A DNA stretch of 41,413 nucleotides from CAYXAA01 sp964462985 (GTDB lineage Bacteria > Pseudomonadota > Alphaproteobacteria > Rhizobiales > Stappiaceae), in contig CAYXAA010000040.1 in the NCBI GenBank assembly GCA_964462985.1, positions 1-41,413 on the forward strand. The letters are read 5' to 3'. Both the position numbers and the translations under genes were made by a program. Positions 27,893-35,443 of this stretch are shown one piece after another. A model generated the notes under the pieces. The model did no database searches. It was given only the letters and a program-made list of their open reading frames with translations, and was not told the DNA's origin. Every line of letters starts with the position of its first letter. Position 1 is the first letter of the stretch.

Positions 27893-28383
27893 GCCGCCTG
27901 CCCCGATGCGCGCTTACGGAACTGCTCGAGACGGGCGGTGGCCTCGGCCGCCGCGGCACGGATATCGCGGGCAGAGACCACGGACGGGGCTGGCGGCGTC
28001 GCCGGCTGCAGCGCCGGGGCGACCGGCTCCGACTCGACCGGGGTCCGAGCGGCGGATGCCGACTTGGCGGCATCGGCGATCTGGCTGATCCGGTCGAGCA
28101 CGACGCTGCCGGCCTCGATCTGCGAGGCGAGCTGCCTGGAGAAGTGCTCAGCCTCGGTCAGCCGCTGCCCGAGTGTCTTGTCGGCTTCGCCGGCAGTGGC
28201 CTTGAGGCCGAGGATAGCCCGCTCGGCGATCTCGGACGCGGTGATAAGCTCGGAAATGGTTGCCCTCAGCGCCTCCTCGTCGGCCCTCAGCCGCCTCAGG
28301 CGGTGGTTGAGCAGCACGCAATAGCCGATCGTGACGACAAGCAGGACGGCCACCAGGCTTTCGATGATCAATCCGATCGGCAT
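27889..28383 (-). CDS. DUF6468-like membrane/coiled-coil protein
   Basis: A 164-residue protein with one N-terminal membrane segment (LIIESLVAVLLVVTIGYCVLL, about 5-25), a basic patch (NHRLRRLR), a helical coiled-coil region to about 105 and a Pro/Ala-rich linker, then a short charged helix at the C-terminus. I associate it with the uncharacterised family DUF6468, seen next to fliM and motE in Alphaproteobacteria. It starts 4 bp after fliM and overlaps motE by 4 bp, so it is embedded in the motor operon and probably acts at the motor. No enzymatic motif is visible. Confidence 0.78.
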   Translation of the reverse strand: MPIGLIIESLVAVLLVVTIGYCVLLNHRLRRLRADEEALRATISELITASEIAERAILGLKATAGEADKTLGQRLTEAEHFSRQLASQIEAGSVVLDRISQIADAAKSASAARTPVESEPVAPALQPATPPAPSVVSARDIRAAAAEATARLEQFRKRASGQAA

Positions 28384-28387
28384 GATC

Positions 28388-29605
28388 CTACTGGACCTCC
28401 ATTTCCTTCTGCATGGCCCGCTCGAAGGCGGCCAGCGTCATTTTCGGCTTCCGCAGTCCGCGGTTGACGCGGATCGCGATGGAATCATCCACCTTGCCCA
28501 GCGTTCCCTCGGTCAAAGGAATGCCGCCGCACTTCAGCGTGACGGGGTCGTGCGGCCCGACATCGAACACCAGCGTCTCACCGACGCCCAGACTGAGCAC
28601 GCGCCCGAGCGGCAGCTGGGCCTCATAAAGGACCGCGTCGACCTCGACCTCGGCGGCGTAGATTTCCGTCGCCAGATGGCCCTCCCAGATCGTGTCGCGG
28701 CCGAACTTTTCGCCCATGAACATCTGCAGGAGCAGATCGCGGATCGGCTCCAGCGTGGCATAGGGCATCATGATTTCGATCTTGCCGCCACGGTCCTCCA
28801 TGTCGATGCGCAGTTCGACGAGGATGGCCGCATTGGCCGGGCGCGAGATCGCGGCAAAGCGCGGATTTGTCTCCAGACGCTCCAGGTTAAAATGAACCGG
28901 CGACAGCGGTGAGAACGCGTGCTCCATGTCATTGAGGATGATCTCGATCATCCGGCGCACGAGGTTGGTCTCGATCGTCGTGTAGGGGCGGCCCTCGACC
29001 CGCACCGCCGAGGTGCCACGCCCGCCGCCAAGCAGCACGTCGATGATCGAATAGATCAGGCTCGATTCCACCGTGCACAGGCCGAATCCATCCCACTCCT
29101 CGGCCTTCAGCACACCCAGGATCGCCGGCAGCGGGATCGAATTGAGGTAATCGCCGAACCGGACGGAAGAGATCGCGTCGAGCGACACCTCGACATTGTC
29201 CGAGGTAAAATTGCGGAGTGAGGTCGTGGTCAGCCGCACCAGGCGATCGAACACGATCTCGAGCATCGGCAGGCGCTCGTAGGACACCATGGCCGAGTTG
29301 ATGAGCGCGCGGATCCCGCTCTGCTCACCGGCGATCGTGTCCTCGATGTTGAAGCCGAGGAGGTTGTCTATCTCCTCCTGGTTGAGGACACGGTCGGCCC
29401 CGCGGGTCGCGCTCTCGAGCTCGGGCTCGCTGTCCTCGATCATCGCGGCCCATTGCGCCGCCATGTCGTCCGCGCCGGCGACGCCCTGCTCCTCAAGCGC
29501 AGCGCCCCAGGCGGCCGCGAGGTCTTCTTCGTCCTCGTAACCCCGCTGCTCGGCCAGTGCAGCTCCCCAGGCCTCGTCGATGTCGCCAAGATCGTCGTCG
29601 CCCAT
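28388..29605 (-). CDS. fliM: Flagellar motor switch protein FliM
   Basis: A 405-residue C-ring protein that binds CheY-P and sets the direction or speed of rotation. The usual N-terminal motif LNQEEIDNLLGF appears at about residues 74-85. The middle domain carries the GGGRGTSAVRVEGR-type loop, and the C-terminal SpoA domain ends RKPKMTLAAFERAMQKEMEV. Unlike E. coli FliM, about 72 acidic residues precede the EIDNLL motif, with three copies of an amphipathic motif: EAWGAALAEQ (11-20), AAWGAALEEQ (31-40) and AAQWAAMIED (49-58). It follows fliL by 7 bp. Confidence 0.96.
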   Translation of the reverse strand: MGDDDLGDIDEAWGAALAEQRGYEDEEDLAAAWGAALEEQGVAGADDMAAQWAAMIEDSEPELESATRGADRVLNQEEIDNLLGFNIEDTIAGEQSGIRALINSAMVSYERLPMLEIVFDRLVRLTTTSLRNFTSDNVEVSLDAISSVRFGDYLNSIPLPAILGVLKAEEWDGFGLCTVESSLIYSIIDVLLGGGRGTSAVRVEGRPYTTIETNLVRRMIEIILNDMEHAFSPLSPVHFNLERLETNPRFAAISRPANAAILVELRIDMEDRGGKIEIMMPYATLEPIRDLLLQMFMGEKFGRDTIWEGHLATEIYAAEVEVDAVLYEAQLPLGRVLSLGVGETLVFDVGPHDPVTLKCGGIPLTEGTLGKVDDSIAIRVNRGLRKPKMTLAAFERAMQKEMEVQ

Positions 29606-29612
29606 GCCCCAC

Positions 29613-30122
29613 CTACTGGACCAGGATTTCCTTGAACAGCACGCCGTCGACCCGGGCTGGGTGCACGGCCGTATTGATCCGCCGCAGCAATTCTTCCTTG
29701 AGTCGGAACAAGCCGGAAGAGCCTTCGAGATCCGACGGGCGCAGCTCGCGCAGGTAAATCTGGAAGGCGTCGAGAATCCGCGGCAGATAGGGCTCGATCT
29801 GGCTGATGACGGACTTGTCGGCCACCTCCAGCGCGATCCGCACCCTGAGGTAGGCGGCGCGCCCCTCGGAGGCCAGGTTCACCGTCATCTCGGGCAGGTC
29901 GTAGAACACAACCGGCCGCTGCCTCTCCTGCTCGGGCGCCGCAGCCGGAGCCGCCACCTGCTCGCTGCCGGAGAACAAGCCGAGAGAGTACCCTGCGCCA
30001 CCGGCCCCTGCTGCCAGCACCACGAGCACCGCGGCAGCCGCCAGAACAGGCTTCTTCTTGCGACCGGCCGGGGCGCCGTCGCCCTCTGCCCGATCGCCCA
30101 ACACATCGGCTTCGGCTGTCAT
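29613..30122 (-). CDS. fliL: Flagellar basal body-associated protein FliL
   Basis: A 169-residue single-pass inner-membrane protein that supports the stator around the motor. After a charged N-terminus and KKK, the membrane segment is at about 28-48 (VLAAAAVLVVLAAGAGGAGY). The periplasmic domain has FYDLPEMTVNLASEGRAAYLRVRIALEV and ends with LFKEILVQ, typical of FliL. The ATG chosen has GGGG about 6 nt upstream; an ATG 36 bp earlier has none. It heads the operon fliL-fliM-DUF6468-motE-TPR. Confidence 0.93.
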   Translation of the reverse strand: MTAEADVLGDRAEGDGAPAGRKKKPVLAAAAVLVVLAAGAGGAGYSLGLFSGSEQVAAPAAAPEQERQRPVVFYDLPEMTVNLASEGRAAYLRVRIALEVADKSVISQIEPYLPRILDAFQIYLRELRPSDLEGSSGLFRLKEELLRRINTAVHPARVDGVLFKEILVQ

Positions 30123-30181
30123 TCTTGCCCCGTCGGCCGGATCGGCCTTCACGCACACATTGTCTTTTTAGGACCATAATG

Positions 30182-30197
30182 GTTAACGACTGGTTAC
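30182..30197 (-). promoter_or_regulatory. CtrA-type box upstream of fliL
   Basis: On the minus strand this is GTAACCAGTCGTTAAC, 60 bp upstream of fliL, fitting TTAACC-N2-TCGTTAAC with one clear mismatch. The octamer ATGGTTAA (30179-30186) overlaps it. In Caulobacter the fliLM promoter is a direct CtrA target. Confidence 0.6.
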
Positions 30198-30212
30198 CGG
30201 GCTTGCAGAATG

Positions 30213-30227
30213 CGGCAATTTTTGCCG
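30213..30227. promoter_or_regulatory. Enhancer-like inverted repeat between fliL and flgF
   Basis: CGGCAA-TTT-TTGCCG, a perfect 6-3-6 inverted repeat centred about 118 bp upstream of the predicted flgF sigma-54 start. It is a candidate FlbD-like activator site (ftr-type). It could also affect fliL on the other side. Confidence 0.5.
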
Positions 30228-30311
30228 GCCGGAAAAATTCCCCGAACATTCCTGCCGACCCGCCAAAGTGAGACGAAGATGATTAGCGTTAACAATCAAT
30301 AAAATAGCAGT

Positions 30312-30326
30312 TGGCACGCCTCGTGC
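30312..30326 (+). promoter_or_regulatory. Sigma-54-type promoter of flgF
   Basis: TGGCAC-GCCTC-GTGC, one mismatch from TGGCAC-N5-TTGC and followed by T, with GG and GC 12 bp apart as required. It lies about 70 bp upstream of the flgF ATG. Confidence 0.65.
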
Positions 30327-30394
30327 TTCTCGATCGGTGGCTCCCGGACTGGGGAGAAAGGGAGCCAATTGGGGAGCATGAGGACGTCGTCGCA

Positions 30395-31132
30395 ATGGAG
30401 AATGCGCTACTCATCGGATTGTCGCGCCAGTCCGCCTTGCGGAACCAGCTCAATGTGGTGGCCAACAATCTGGCGAACATGAACACCGCCGGTTTCAAGA
30501 GCCAGCGGCTGCTGTTCGAAGAATATCTCATGCCCGACGCCGAGGCCTCTCACTTCAGGCGCGGCGATCGGGTGCTCTCGTATGTCGTGGACTACGGAGC
30601 GTCGTCGGACTTCTCCGCCGGCGCGGTTTCCATCACGGGCAATCCGCTCGACGTCGCCATCGAGGGCGACGGCTGGTTCGTGGTCCAGGCGCCGGAGGGC
30701 GAGCACTACACTCGCGCCGGCAGCTTTCACCTCGACAGCACCGGACAGCTCGTCACCGCGAGCGGCAATCCGGTCCTGACCGAGGGCGGCCCGGTCCACT
30801 TCACCGTGGCCGACGGCGCGATCACGATCGCCAAGGACGGCACGATCTCGACCGAACAGGGCGAGAAGGGTCGGCTGCGCGTGGTCGACTTCGACGATCC
30901 CGACGCCCTGCGGCGGGTCGGCGACAACCTGTTCGCCGGAGAAGACCCCCGCCCCCTCGCCGACGTGCGAGTCCTGCAGGGCGCCGTCGAGCGTTCCAAC
31001 GTCCAGGGCGTCGTCGAGATCACGCGCATGATCGAGATCACGCGCAACTACGAAACCGTGTCGAAGATGATCTCGCAGGGAGACGAGCTCCTGCGCAAGG
31101 CGATCGACGCCCTCGGGTCGGTCCAGGCCTGA
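30395..31132 (+). CDS. flgF: Flagellar rod protein FlgF
   Basis: A 245-residue proximal-rod subunit. The start is placed at MENALLIGLSRQSALRNQLN, followed by the rod signature VVANNLANMNTAGFKSQ; an in-frame ATG 84 bp earlier lies inside the sigma-54 promoter and is rejected. The core IEGDGWFVVQAPEGEHYTRAG and the C-terminal NYETVSKMISQGDELLRKAI are typical of FlgE/F/G proteins. First gene of flgF-flgG-flgA-flgH. Confidence 0.95.
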   Translation: MENALLIGLSRQSALRNQLNVVANNLANMNTAGFKSQRLLFEEYLMPDAEASHFRRGDRVLSYVVDYGASSDFSAGAVSITGNPLDVAIEGDGWFVVQAPEGEHYTRAGSFHLDSTGQLVTASGNPVLTEGGPVHFTVADGAITIAKDGTISTEQGEKGRLRVVDFDDPDALRRVGDNLFAGEDPRPLADVRVLQGAVERSNVQGVVEITRMIEITRNYETVSKMISQGDELLRKAIDALGSVQA

Positions 31133-31158
31133 CCTGACCTTCGACTGGGAGATTACCG

Positions 31159-31941
31159 ATGAAGGCACTTCACATCGCCGCCACCGGCATGCGGGCGCAG
31201 GAACTCAACGTCGAGGTCATCTCGAACAATGTCGCCAACATGCGCACCACAGGCTACAAGCGTCAGCGTGCCGACTTCCAGGATCTGCTCTACCAGAACC
31301 TGCGCCGGATGGGCACGAGCAGCTCCGACGCCGGAACGATCGTGCCGACCGGCATCCAGATCGGGTCCGGCGTCAAGACCGCCTCCACCGCTCGCATCAT
31401 GAGCCAGGGCAGCCTGGAACAGACCGAGAAGGAGCTCGACGTCGCCATTCGCGGCGAGGGCTTTTTCCAGATCGAAATGCCGGACGGCACCACCGCCTAC
31501 AGCCGCGATGGTTCGTTCGAACGCGACGCCAACGGCCAGCTCGTCACCGTCGACGGCTATCCGATCATCCCGGCGATCATCATTCCGGAAGGGACCACCA
31601 ACCTGACGATCAACCAGGAAGGCACGGTCCAGGTCACCGACATCAACAATCAGATCCAGACCCTCGGCCAGATCCAGATCGCCCGCTTCGTGAACAAGTC
31701 GGGCCTGGAGGCCATTGGCGACAACCTGTTCCTGGAAACCGAGTCGAGTGGCGCACCGATCGTCGGCAACCCCGCCGAGCCCGGGTTCGGCAACCTGCTG
31801 CAGACCTTTCTGGAAATGTCCAATGTCGATGCGGTGGCCGAGATCTCGGACCTGATCGCCGCCCAGCGCGCCTACGAGATGAATTCCCGCATCATCAAGG
31901 CGGCGGACGAGATGTCCGCCACCACCTCGAACCTGCGCTGA
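31159..31941 (+). CDS. flgG: Flagellar distal rod protein FlgG
   Basis: A 260-residue distal-rod subunit, the standard length. It begins MKALHIAATGMRAQELNVEV, followed by ISNNVANMRTTGYKRQR, and ends QRAYEMNSRIIKAADEM, followed by SATTSNLR. FlgG polymerises on FlgF to form the drive shaft through the P and L rings, which are encoded by flgI and flgH nearby. GGGAG precedes the ATG. It is 26 bp after flgF. Confidence 0.97.
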   Translation: MKALHIAATGMRAQELNVEVISNNVANMRTTGYKRQRADFQDLLYQNLRRMGTSSSDAGTIVPTGIQIGSGVKTASTARIMSQGSLEQTEKELDVAIRGEGFFQIEMPDGTTAYSRDGSFERDANGQLVTVDGYPIIPAIIIPEGTTNLTINQEGTVQVTDINNQIQTLGQIQIARFVNKSGLEAIGDNLFLETESSGAPIVGNPAEPGFGNLLQTFLEMSNVDAVAEISDLIAAQRAYEMNSRIIKAADEMSATTSNLR

Positions 31942-31954
31942 CGGAGGCTGATCC

Positions 31955-32932
31955 ATGATCCGCCACGGATTGATCCTGCCGGGATGGGCCGGCCTCTGCC
32001 TCGCGCTTCTCGCCACTGGGGCGGCAGCCGACGCCGCCTTGCGGTCGGAGGTGGTCGTGACCGCCGACGTCGTCACCGTCGGCGACTTCTACCCCGATGC
32101 CGGCGCCCTCGCCGCCGTACCGCTGTTCCGGGCACCGGATCTCGGCACCACCGGCAACGTCCCGGCCCATCTCGTTGCAGAGCGCGCTCGGGCAGCCGGC
32201 TATGCTGAGGCGGGGACCGACGGCCTGCGCAGCGTCTCGGTGAGCCGCGCCGGCCTCACCATCGACGCAGACGCGCTCGCACAGGCGGTCGCCACGGCGA
32301 TCGTCACCGGCGGCGCCGACGTCAAGGCCGACGATCTCGAGGTCGTGCTGCACAGTTTTGCCGGCTCGGTTGTGGCCGACCCGGCGGCGGCGCGGCCGGT
32401 CGTCATCGAGCGGCTGCACTGGAACCGCGACAACGGCCAGTTCACCGCCGCCGCCCGCATCGCCGCCGGACGCAGCGACCGCGTGATCCCCCTCACCGGG
32501 ACCGCCAGCGAGATGATCGATGTCTATACGCTCGCCGCCCCGCTCGATCGCGGCGCGGTTGTGCGCGCCTCCGACCTGGTCGCGCTGCGCCTGCCGCGCC
32601 AGCGCATCGACGGTGGTGTCGTGCTCGATCGGGCCGCAGCCGTTGGCCTCGCCGCCCGCCGCAGCCTCCGCTCCGGCCAGCCGCTCCGTCTCGCCGACCT
32701 CGAGCCGCCGACCCTCGTCGGGCGCGGCGAGAAGGTGACGCTGATCTACAACTCGGCCGGAATGACCTTGACGGCCCAGGGTCAGGCCCTCGGCCGCGCC
32801 GCCAAGGGCGAGATCGTCGACGTTCTCAATCTGCAATCCCGCCGCACCGTCTCCGGCACCGTCATCGGCCGCGGCCAGGTCGCCGTCGTCAGCGCCCGTC
32901 AGCGGATCGCCACCCTCCAGGAGGCCGAATGA
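31955..32932 (+). CDS. flgA: P-ring assembly chaperone FlgA
   Basis: A 325-residue periplasmic chaperone for P-ring (FlgI) formation. A signal peptide is at about 1-25 (GLCLALLATGAAADA). An N-terminal domain is followed by a SAF domain (about 190-255, AAPLDRGAVVRASDLVALRL). The C-terminal end is the conserved VTLIYNSAGMTLTAQGQALG with NLQSRRTVSGTVIGRGQV. GGAGG precedes the ATG. It follows flgG by 13 bp and overlaps flgH by 4 bp. Confidence 0.93.
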   Translation: MIRHGLILPGWAGLCLALLATGAAADAALRSEVVVTADVVTVGDFYPDAGALAAVPLFRAPDLGTTGNVPAHLVAERARAAGYAEAGTDGLRSVSVSRAGLTIDADALAQAVATAIVTGGADVKADDLEVVLHSFAGSVVADPAAARPVVIERLHWNRDNGQFTAAARIAAGRSDRVIPLTGTASEMIDVYTLAAPLDRGAVVRASDLVALRLPRQRIDGGVVLDRAAAVGLAARRSLRSGQPLRLADLEPPTLVGRGEKVTLIYNSAGMTLTAQGQALGRAAKGEIVDVLNLQSRRTVSGTVIGRGQVAVVSARQRIATLQEAE

Positions 32933-33681
32933 TGTTCTGCTCCATCCACCTGAAACGCGCCGTCGCCGCGCTACTGGCGCTAACCGCGGCCGGCTGCGGC
33001 GCCACCGACCGCCTCGCCAATGTCGGCAAGCAGCCGGCGCTGACCGCGATCCAGGACCCGACCACCCAGCCGGGCTACCGGCCGGTGCAGATGCCGATGC
33101 CGACGCCGACGCCGGTGCATTACAACCCGAACTCGCTGTGGCAGTCCGGCGAAAGGGCCTTCTTCAAGGACCAGCGCGCCTCCAAGGTCGGCGACATTCT
33201 CACCGTACTGGTGACGATCTCCGACAAGGCGCAGATCGACAACGAGACCGAGCGCAGCCGCACCGGCTCCGATTCCTCCGGCGTTTCCGGCGCCCTCGGC
33301 ACCGCGATCGATACCTTCTTCCTGCCGGCGGGCACCAGCGCCAGCGATCTCGCCACGACGAGCGGGGGCTCTAACTTCAAGGGCTCGGGCTCGGTCGATC
33401 GCAAGGAGAAGCTGGAGACCAAGGTCGCCGCCGTCGTCACCCAGGTCCTGCCCAACGGCAACATGGTGATCGAGGGCCGTCAGGAGGTCCGGGTCAACTT
33501 CGAGATCCGCGAGTTGGTGGTCGCCGGCGTGGTCCGGCCGGAAGACATCCACGCCGACAACACCATCGAGAGCGAGAAGATCGCGGAAGCCCGGATCGGC
33601 TACGGCGGCCGCGGCCAGATCACCGACGTCCAGCAGCCGCGCTACGGCAGCCAGGTGATGGATATCGTGCTGCCGTTCTGA
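32929..33681 (+). CDS. flgH: Flagellar L-ring protein FlgH
   Basis: A 250-residue outer-membrane lipoprotein forming the L ring. The lipobox LTAAGC places the lipidated Cys at residue 23. Family motifs are NSLWQSGERAFFKDQRASKVGDIL, a variable loop, and the C-terminal VRPEDIHADNTIESEKIAEARIGYGGRGQI. Two adjacent ATG codons make the start ambiguous by one residue; the first overlaps the flgA stop. It ends the operon before a strong terminator. Confidence 0.96.
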   Translation: MMFCSIHLKRAVAALLALTAAGCGATDRLANVGKQPALTAIQDPTTQPGYRPVQMPMPTPTPVHYNPNSLWQSGERAFFKDQRASKVGDILTVLVTISDKAQIDNETERSRTGSDSSGVSGALGTAIDTFFLPAGTSASDLATTSGGSNFKGSGSVDRKEKLETKVAAVVTQVLPNGNMVIEGRQEVRVNFEIRELVVAGVVRPEDIHADNTIESEKIAEARIGYGGRGQITDVQQPRYGSQVMDIVLPF

Positions 33682-33761
33682 ACCCGCGCCCGGCGACAGC
33701 GACGCCGCCCGGCCGAACACCTCTCCCCAGCCGCTCCCATGCTCCCCAAGCAGGACGGCCC

Positions 33762-33808
33762 GACGGGCACGGCGCACGCTCCCCAGCATTGCCGTGCCCG
33801 TCCCTTTT
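33762..33808 (+). terminator. Intrinsic terminator of flgFGAH
   Basis: GACGGGCACGGC pairs perfectly with GCCGTGCCCGTC (12 bp, 17-nt loop), followed by CCTTTT. It lies about 80 bp after the flgH stop. Confidence 0.85.
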
Positions 33809-34000
33809 CGGTGGTTTTGGGCGAAGGATCGTCGTGGCGACGATTTTGAGCGGTTACCGCAGCCTCCCCTCTCCCGCTTCCGGAACGAGAGTGGGCTAAC
33901 CGTACTGCCTGTCATTCGAGCCCGCCGCAGGCCGTCTTGAACACACCGCCGCGTCCAATGACCCGCCATCGCTTGCGACCACGCCGCACGCCGCCAGACC

Positions 34001-34031
34001 AAAAAGGCCGACGCGAGGTCTCGCGCCGGCC
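34001..34031 (-). terminator. Intrinsic terminator of dksA
   Basis: On the minus strand a stem of about 11-12 bp (GGCCGGCGCGAG with CTCGCGTCGGCC, one G-T pair, tiny loop) is followed by TTTTT, 25 nt past the dksA stop. Confidence 0.9.
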
Positions 34032-34055
34032 CTGCAACGTCCGCTGCAGCAACGG

Positions 34056-34472
34056 TCAGTCGTCGCGATAGACCCGCTCGCGCCGCTCGTGTGCCTCCTG
34101 CGCCTCGAGCGACAGGGTCGCGATCGGGCGCGCATCGAGGCGCTTCACCGAGATCGGCTCGCCGGTCTCCTCGCAATAGCCGTAGGACCCGTCTTCGATC
34201 CGCTCCAGCGCCGCGTCGATCTTGGCGATCAGCTTGCGCTGGCGGTCACGGGCACGCAGCTCGATCGAGCGGTCGGTTTCCGAGGATGCCCTGTCGGCAA
34301 AATCGGGATGGTTCTGGCTCTCCTCCTGCAGGTTGGCCAACGTCTCCCGGCTTTCCTTGAGGATCTCTTCCTTCCACAACAACAGCTTCTTGCGAAAATA
34401 CTCACGCTGACGATCGTTCATGAACGGCTCGTCCTCGTGAGGACGATAGTCGGCTTCCAACTCAACCGTCAT
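34056..34472 (-). CDS. dksA: RNA polymerase-binding protein DksA
   Basis: A 138-residue secondary-channel regulator of RNA polymerase acting with ppGpp on rRNA and amino-acid promoters. The N-terminal coiled coil includes REYFRKKLLLWKEEIL, and the C-terminal domain is YGYCEETGEPISVKRLDARP. Of the four zinc cysteines in E. coli DksA only the first is kept (Cys100); the others are Thr103, Ser121 and Ala124. The fold must hold without classical zinc, as reported for other alphaproteobacterial DksA. The ATG has GGAG 6 nt upstream; a TTG two codons earlier is rejected. It has its own promoter and terminator. Confidence 0.95.
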   Translation of the reverse strand: MTVELEADYRPHEDEPFMNDRQREYFRKKLLLWKEEILKESRETLANLQEESQNHPDFADRASSETDRSIELRARDRQRKLIAKIDAALERIEDGSYGYCEETGEPISVKRLDARPIATLSLEAQEAHERRERVYRDD

Positions 34473-34504
34473 TTCCAACTCCGGCTCTCACCCAGGCCGG
34501 CCGG

Positions 34505-34533
34505 AATATAGCGGCAGCCTTGCCGATGGACAA
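34505..34533 (-). promoter_or_regulatory. Sigma-70 promoter of dksA
   Basis: On the minus strand, TTGTCC, a 17-bp spacer, then TATATT. The predicted start is about 25 nt before the dksA ATG. It is one of the best housekeeping promoter matches in the window. Confidence 0.65.
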
Positions 34534-34754
34534 CGCCGGCATGATGAAATTTCCGTAACGCGTTTTGCCTGCATTGTCAGTCCCTTAGCCCGCCATCTCC
34601 GGGACGGCCTGACGCAGCGTATCACGGGGGCAGGCGATTCGGCACGCTGGCACCGGAGCGAGCCGCACCCAACCGGACGCGGGACCGGCGGCGCCGGCAT
34701 CGAGGGAGGAACGGCTCTCGCAGGCGCGTTCGGGCCCGCCAGAAGCCCGCCGAA

Positions 34755-35177
34755 CTAGTCGAGGTAGCGCCCGAGCTTGGCCAGTTCGACCTGGGCCCTC
34801 AGCTCGATCTGGTCGATCAGGTCTTCCAGGGCCGGATCGTCGCTCGGCTCGCGCAGCTTCACCTTTGCCGTCAGGCGTTCCAGGCGATCCATGGACACCC
34901 GGCCGGCGAGGAGGTCTGCCTTGAGCTGTTCCAGGGCGTCAAGGAGGTCGTGGCCGCGCCGGGCCGCACGCTTGCGCCCGGTGAGCGGGTCGTCGACCGA
35001 CTGCAGCGCAAGCAGGGCGTCAAGGCCGCCGATGGCGCCGCCGCCGGCGACGGCGGCCGACGCCGGCGCATCGTCGTCGGCATCGTGCGGCGCGAAGCTG
35101 CCGCCGGCCGTGCCGGATCGCCGCGCGGCCGGCCGTGCCTGGACGCCGGTAAGGGGTGAGTAGCCGTTGATGCGCAT
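34755..35177 (-). CDS. fliX: Flagellar assembly regulator FliX
   Basis: A 140-residue cytoplasmic protein of the alphaproteobacterial FliX family. The N-terminal 45 residues are low complexity (MRINGYSPLTGVQARPAARR, then an Asp-rich stretch). The conserved part is GGLDALLALQSVDDPLTGRKR, then GHDLLDALEQLKADLLAGRV and a C-terminal helix (IDQIELRAQVELAKLGRYLD). In Caulobacter FliX couples assembly of early basal-body parts to the sigma-54 activator FlbD, and its gene is also divergent from flgI. A CtrA-type box lies 80 bp upstream. Confidence 0.9.
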   Translation of the reverse strand: MRINGYSPLTGVQARPAARRSGTAGGSFAPHDADDDAPASAAVAGGGAIGGLDALLALQSVDDPLTGRKRAARRGHDLLDALEQLKADLLAGRVSMDRLERLTAKVKLREPSDDPALEDLIDQIELRAQVELAKLGRYLD

Positions 35178-35256
35178 TGCACGAATTTGCCTGCCGGACC
35201 GTTCCCCGCAACTCTGCTACGGTTCGACCCTGTCGGAGACAGAATTTTCCGCTTTG

Positions 35257-35272
35257 GTAAACGAAGGGTTAA
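35257..35272 (-). promoter_or_regulatory. CtrA-type box upstream of fliX
   Basis: On the minus strand this is TTAACCCTTCGTTTAC, fitting TTAACC-N2-TCGTTAAC with one mismatch, 80 bp upstream of fliX. Its centre is almost the same sequence as the flagellin box. Confidence 0.55.
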
Positions 35273-35308
35273 CGGCCAGGCAGATTTTGCCGGGGCGGCT
35301 GCGCTGTC

Positions 35309-35324
35309 GCGGCAGGCAAGCCGC
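35309..35324. promoter_or_regulatory. Enhancer-like inverted repeat between fliX and flgI
   Basis: GCGGC-AGGCAA-GCCGC is centred about 100 bp upstream of the predicted flgI sigma-54 start. The stem is GC-rich and only 5 bp, so it is weaker than the flgF copy. Confidence 0.35.
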
Positions 35325-35389
35325 CAGACCTTCATCACTTCATCAACAAAGTCAGCGACTTGCGGTAGATGCCACCTGTCGGGCACGCT

Positions 35390-35404
35390 TGGCACGAAGA
35401 TCGC
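35390..35404 (+). promoter_or_regulatory. Sigma-54-type promoter of flgI
   Basis: TGGCAC-GAAGA-TCGC followed by A, one mismatch from TGGCAC-N5-TTGC, with correct GG/GC spacing, 40 bp before the flgI ATG. Confidence 0.6.
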
Positions 35405-35443
35405 ATACCGGAAGGCGAACGCATCAGCCGCCGAGAGTGCTTC

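Larger units (their letters stand above)
33682..34055. other. Intergenic region between flgH and dksA
   Basis: These 374 bp separate the convergent genes flgH and dksA. They contain the flgH terminator near the left side and the dksA terminator at the right end. Between them (33810-34000) I see no gene and no repeat. Confidence 0.7.

Noticed and set aside
25814..28324. Open frame of 836 codons on the plus strand opposite the TPR gene, motE and the DUF6468 gene
   Set aside because: It crosses three well-supported genes and is Arg-rich with no domain; an antisense artefact of high GC.
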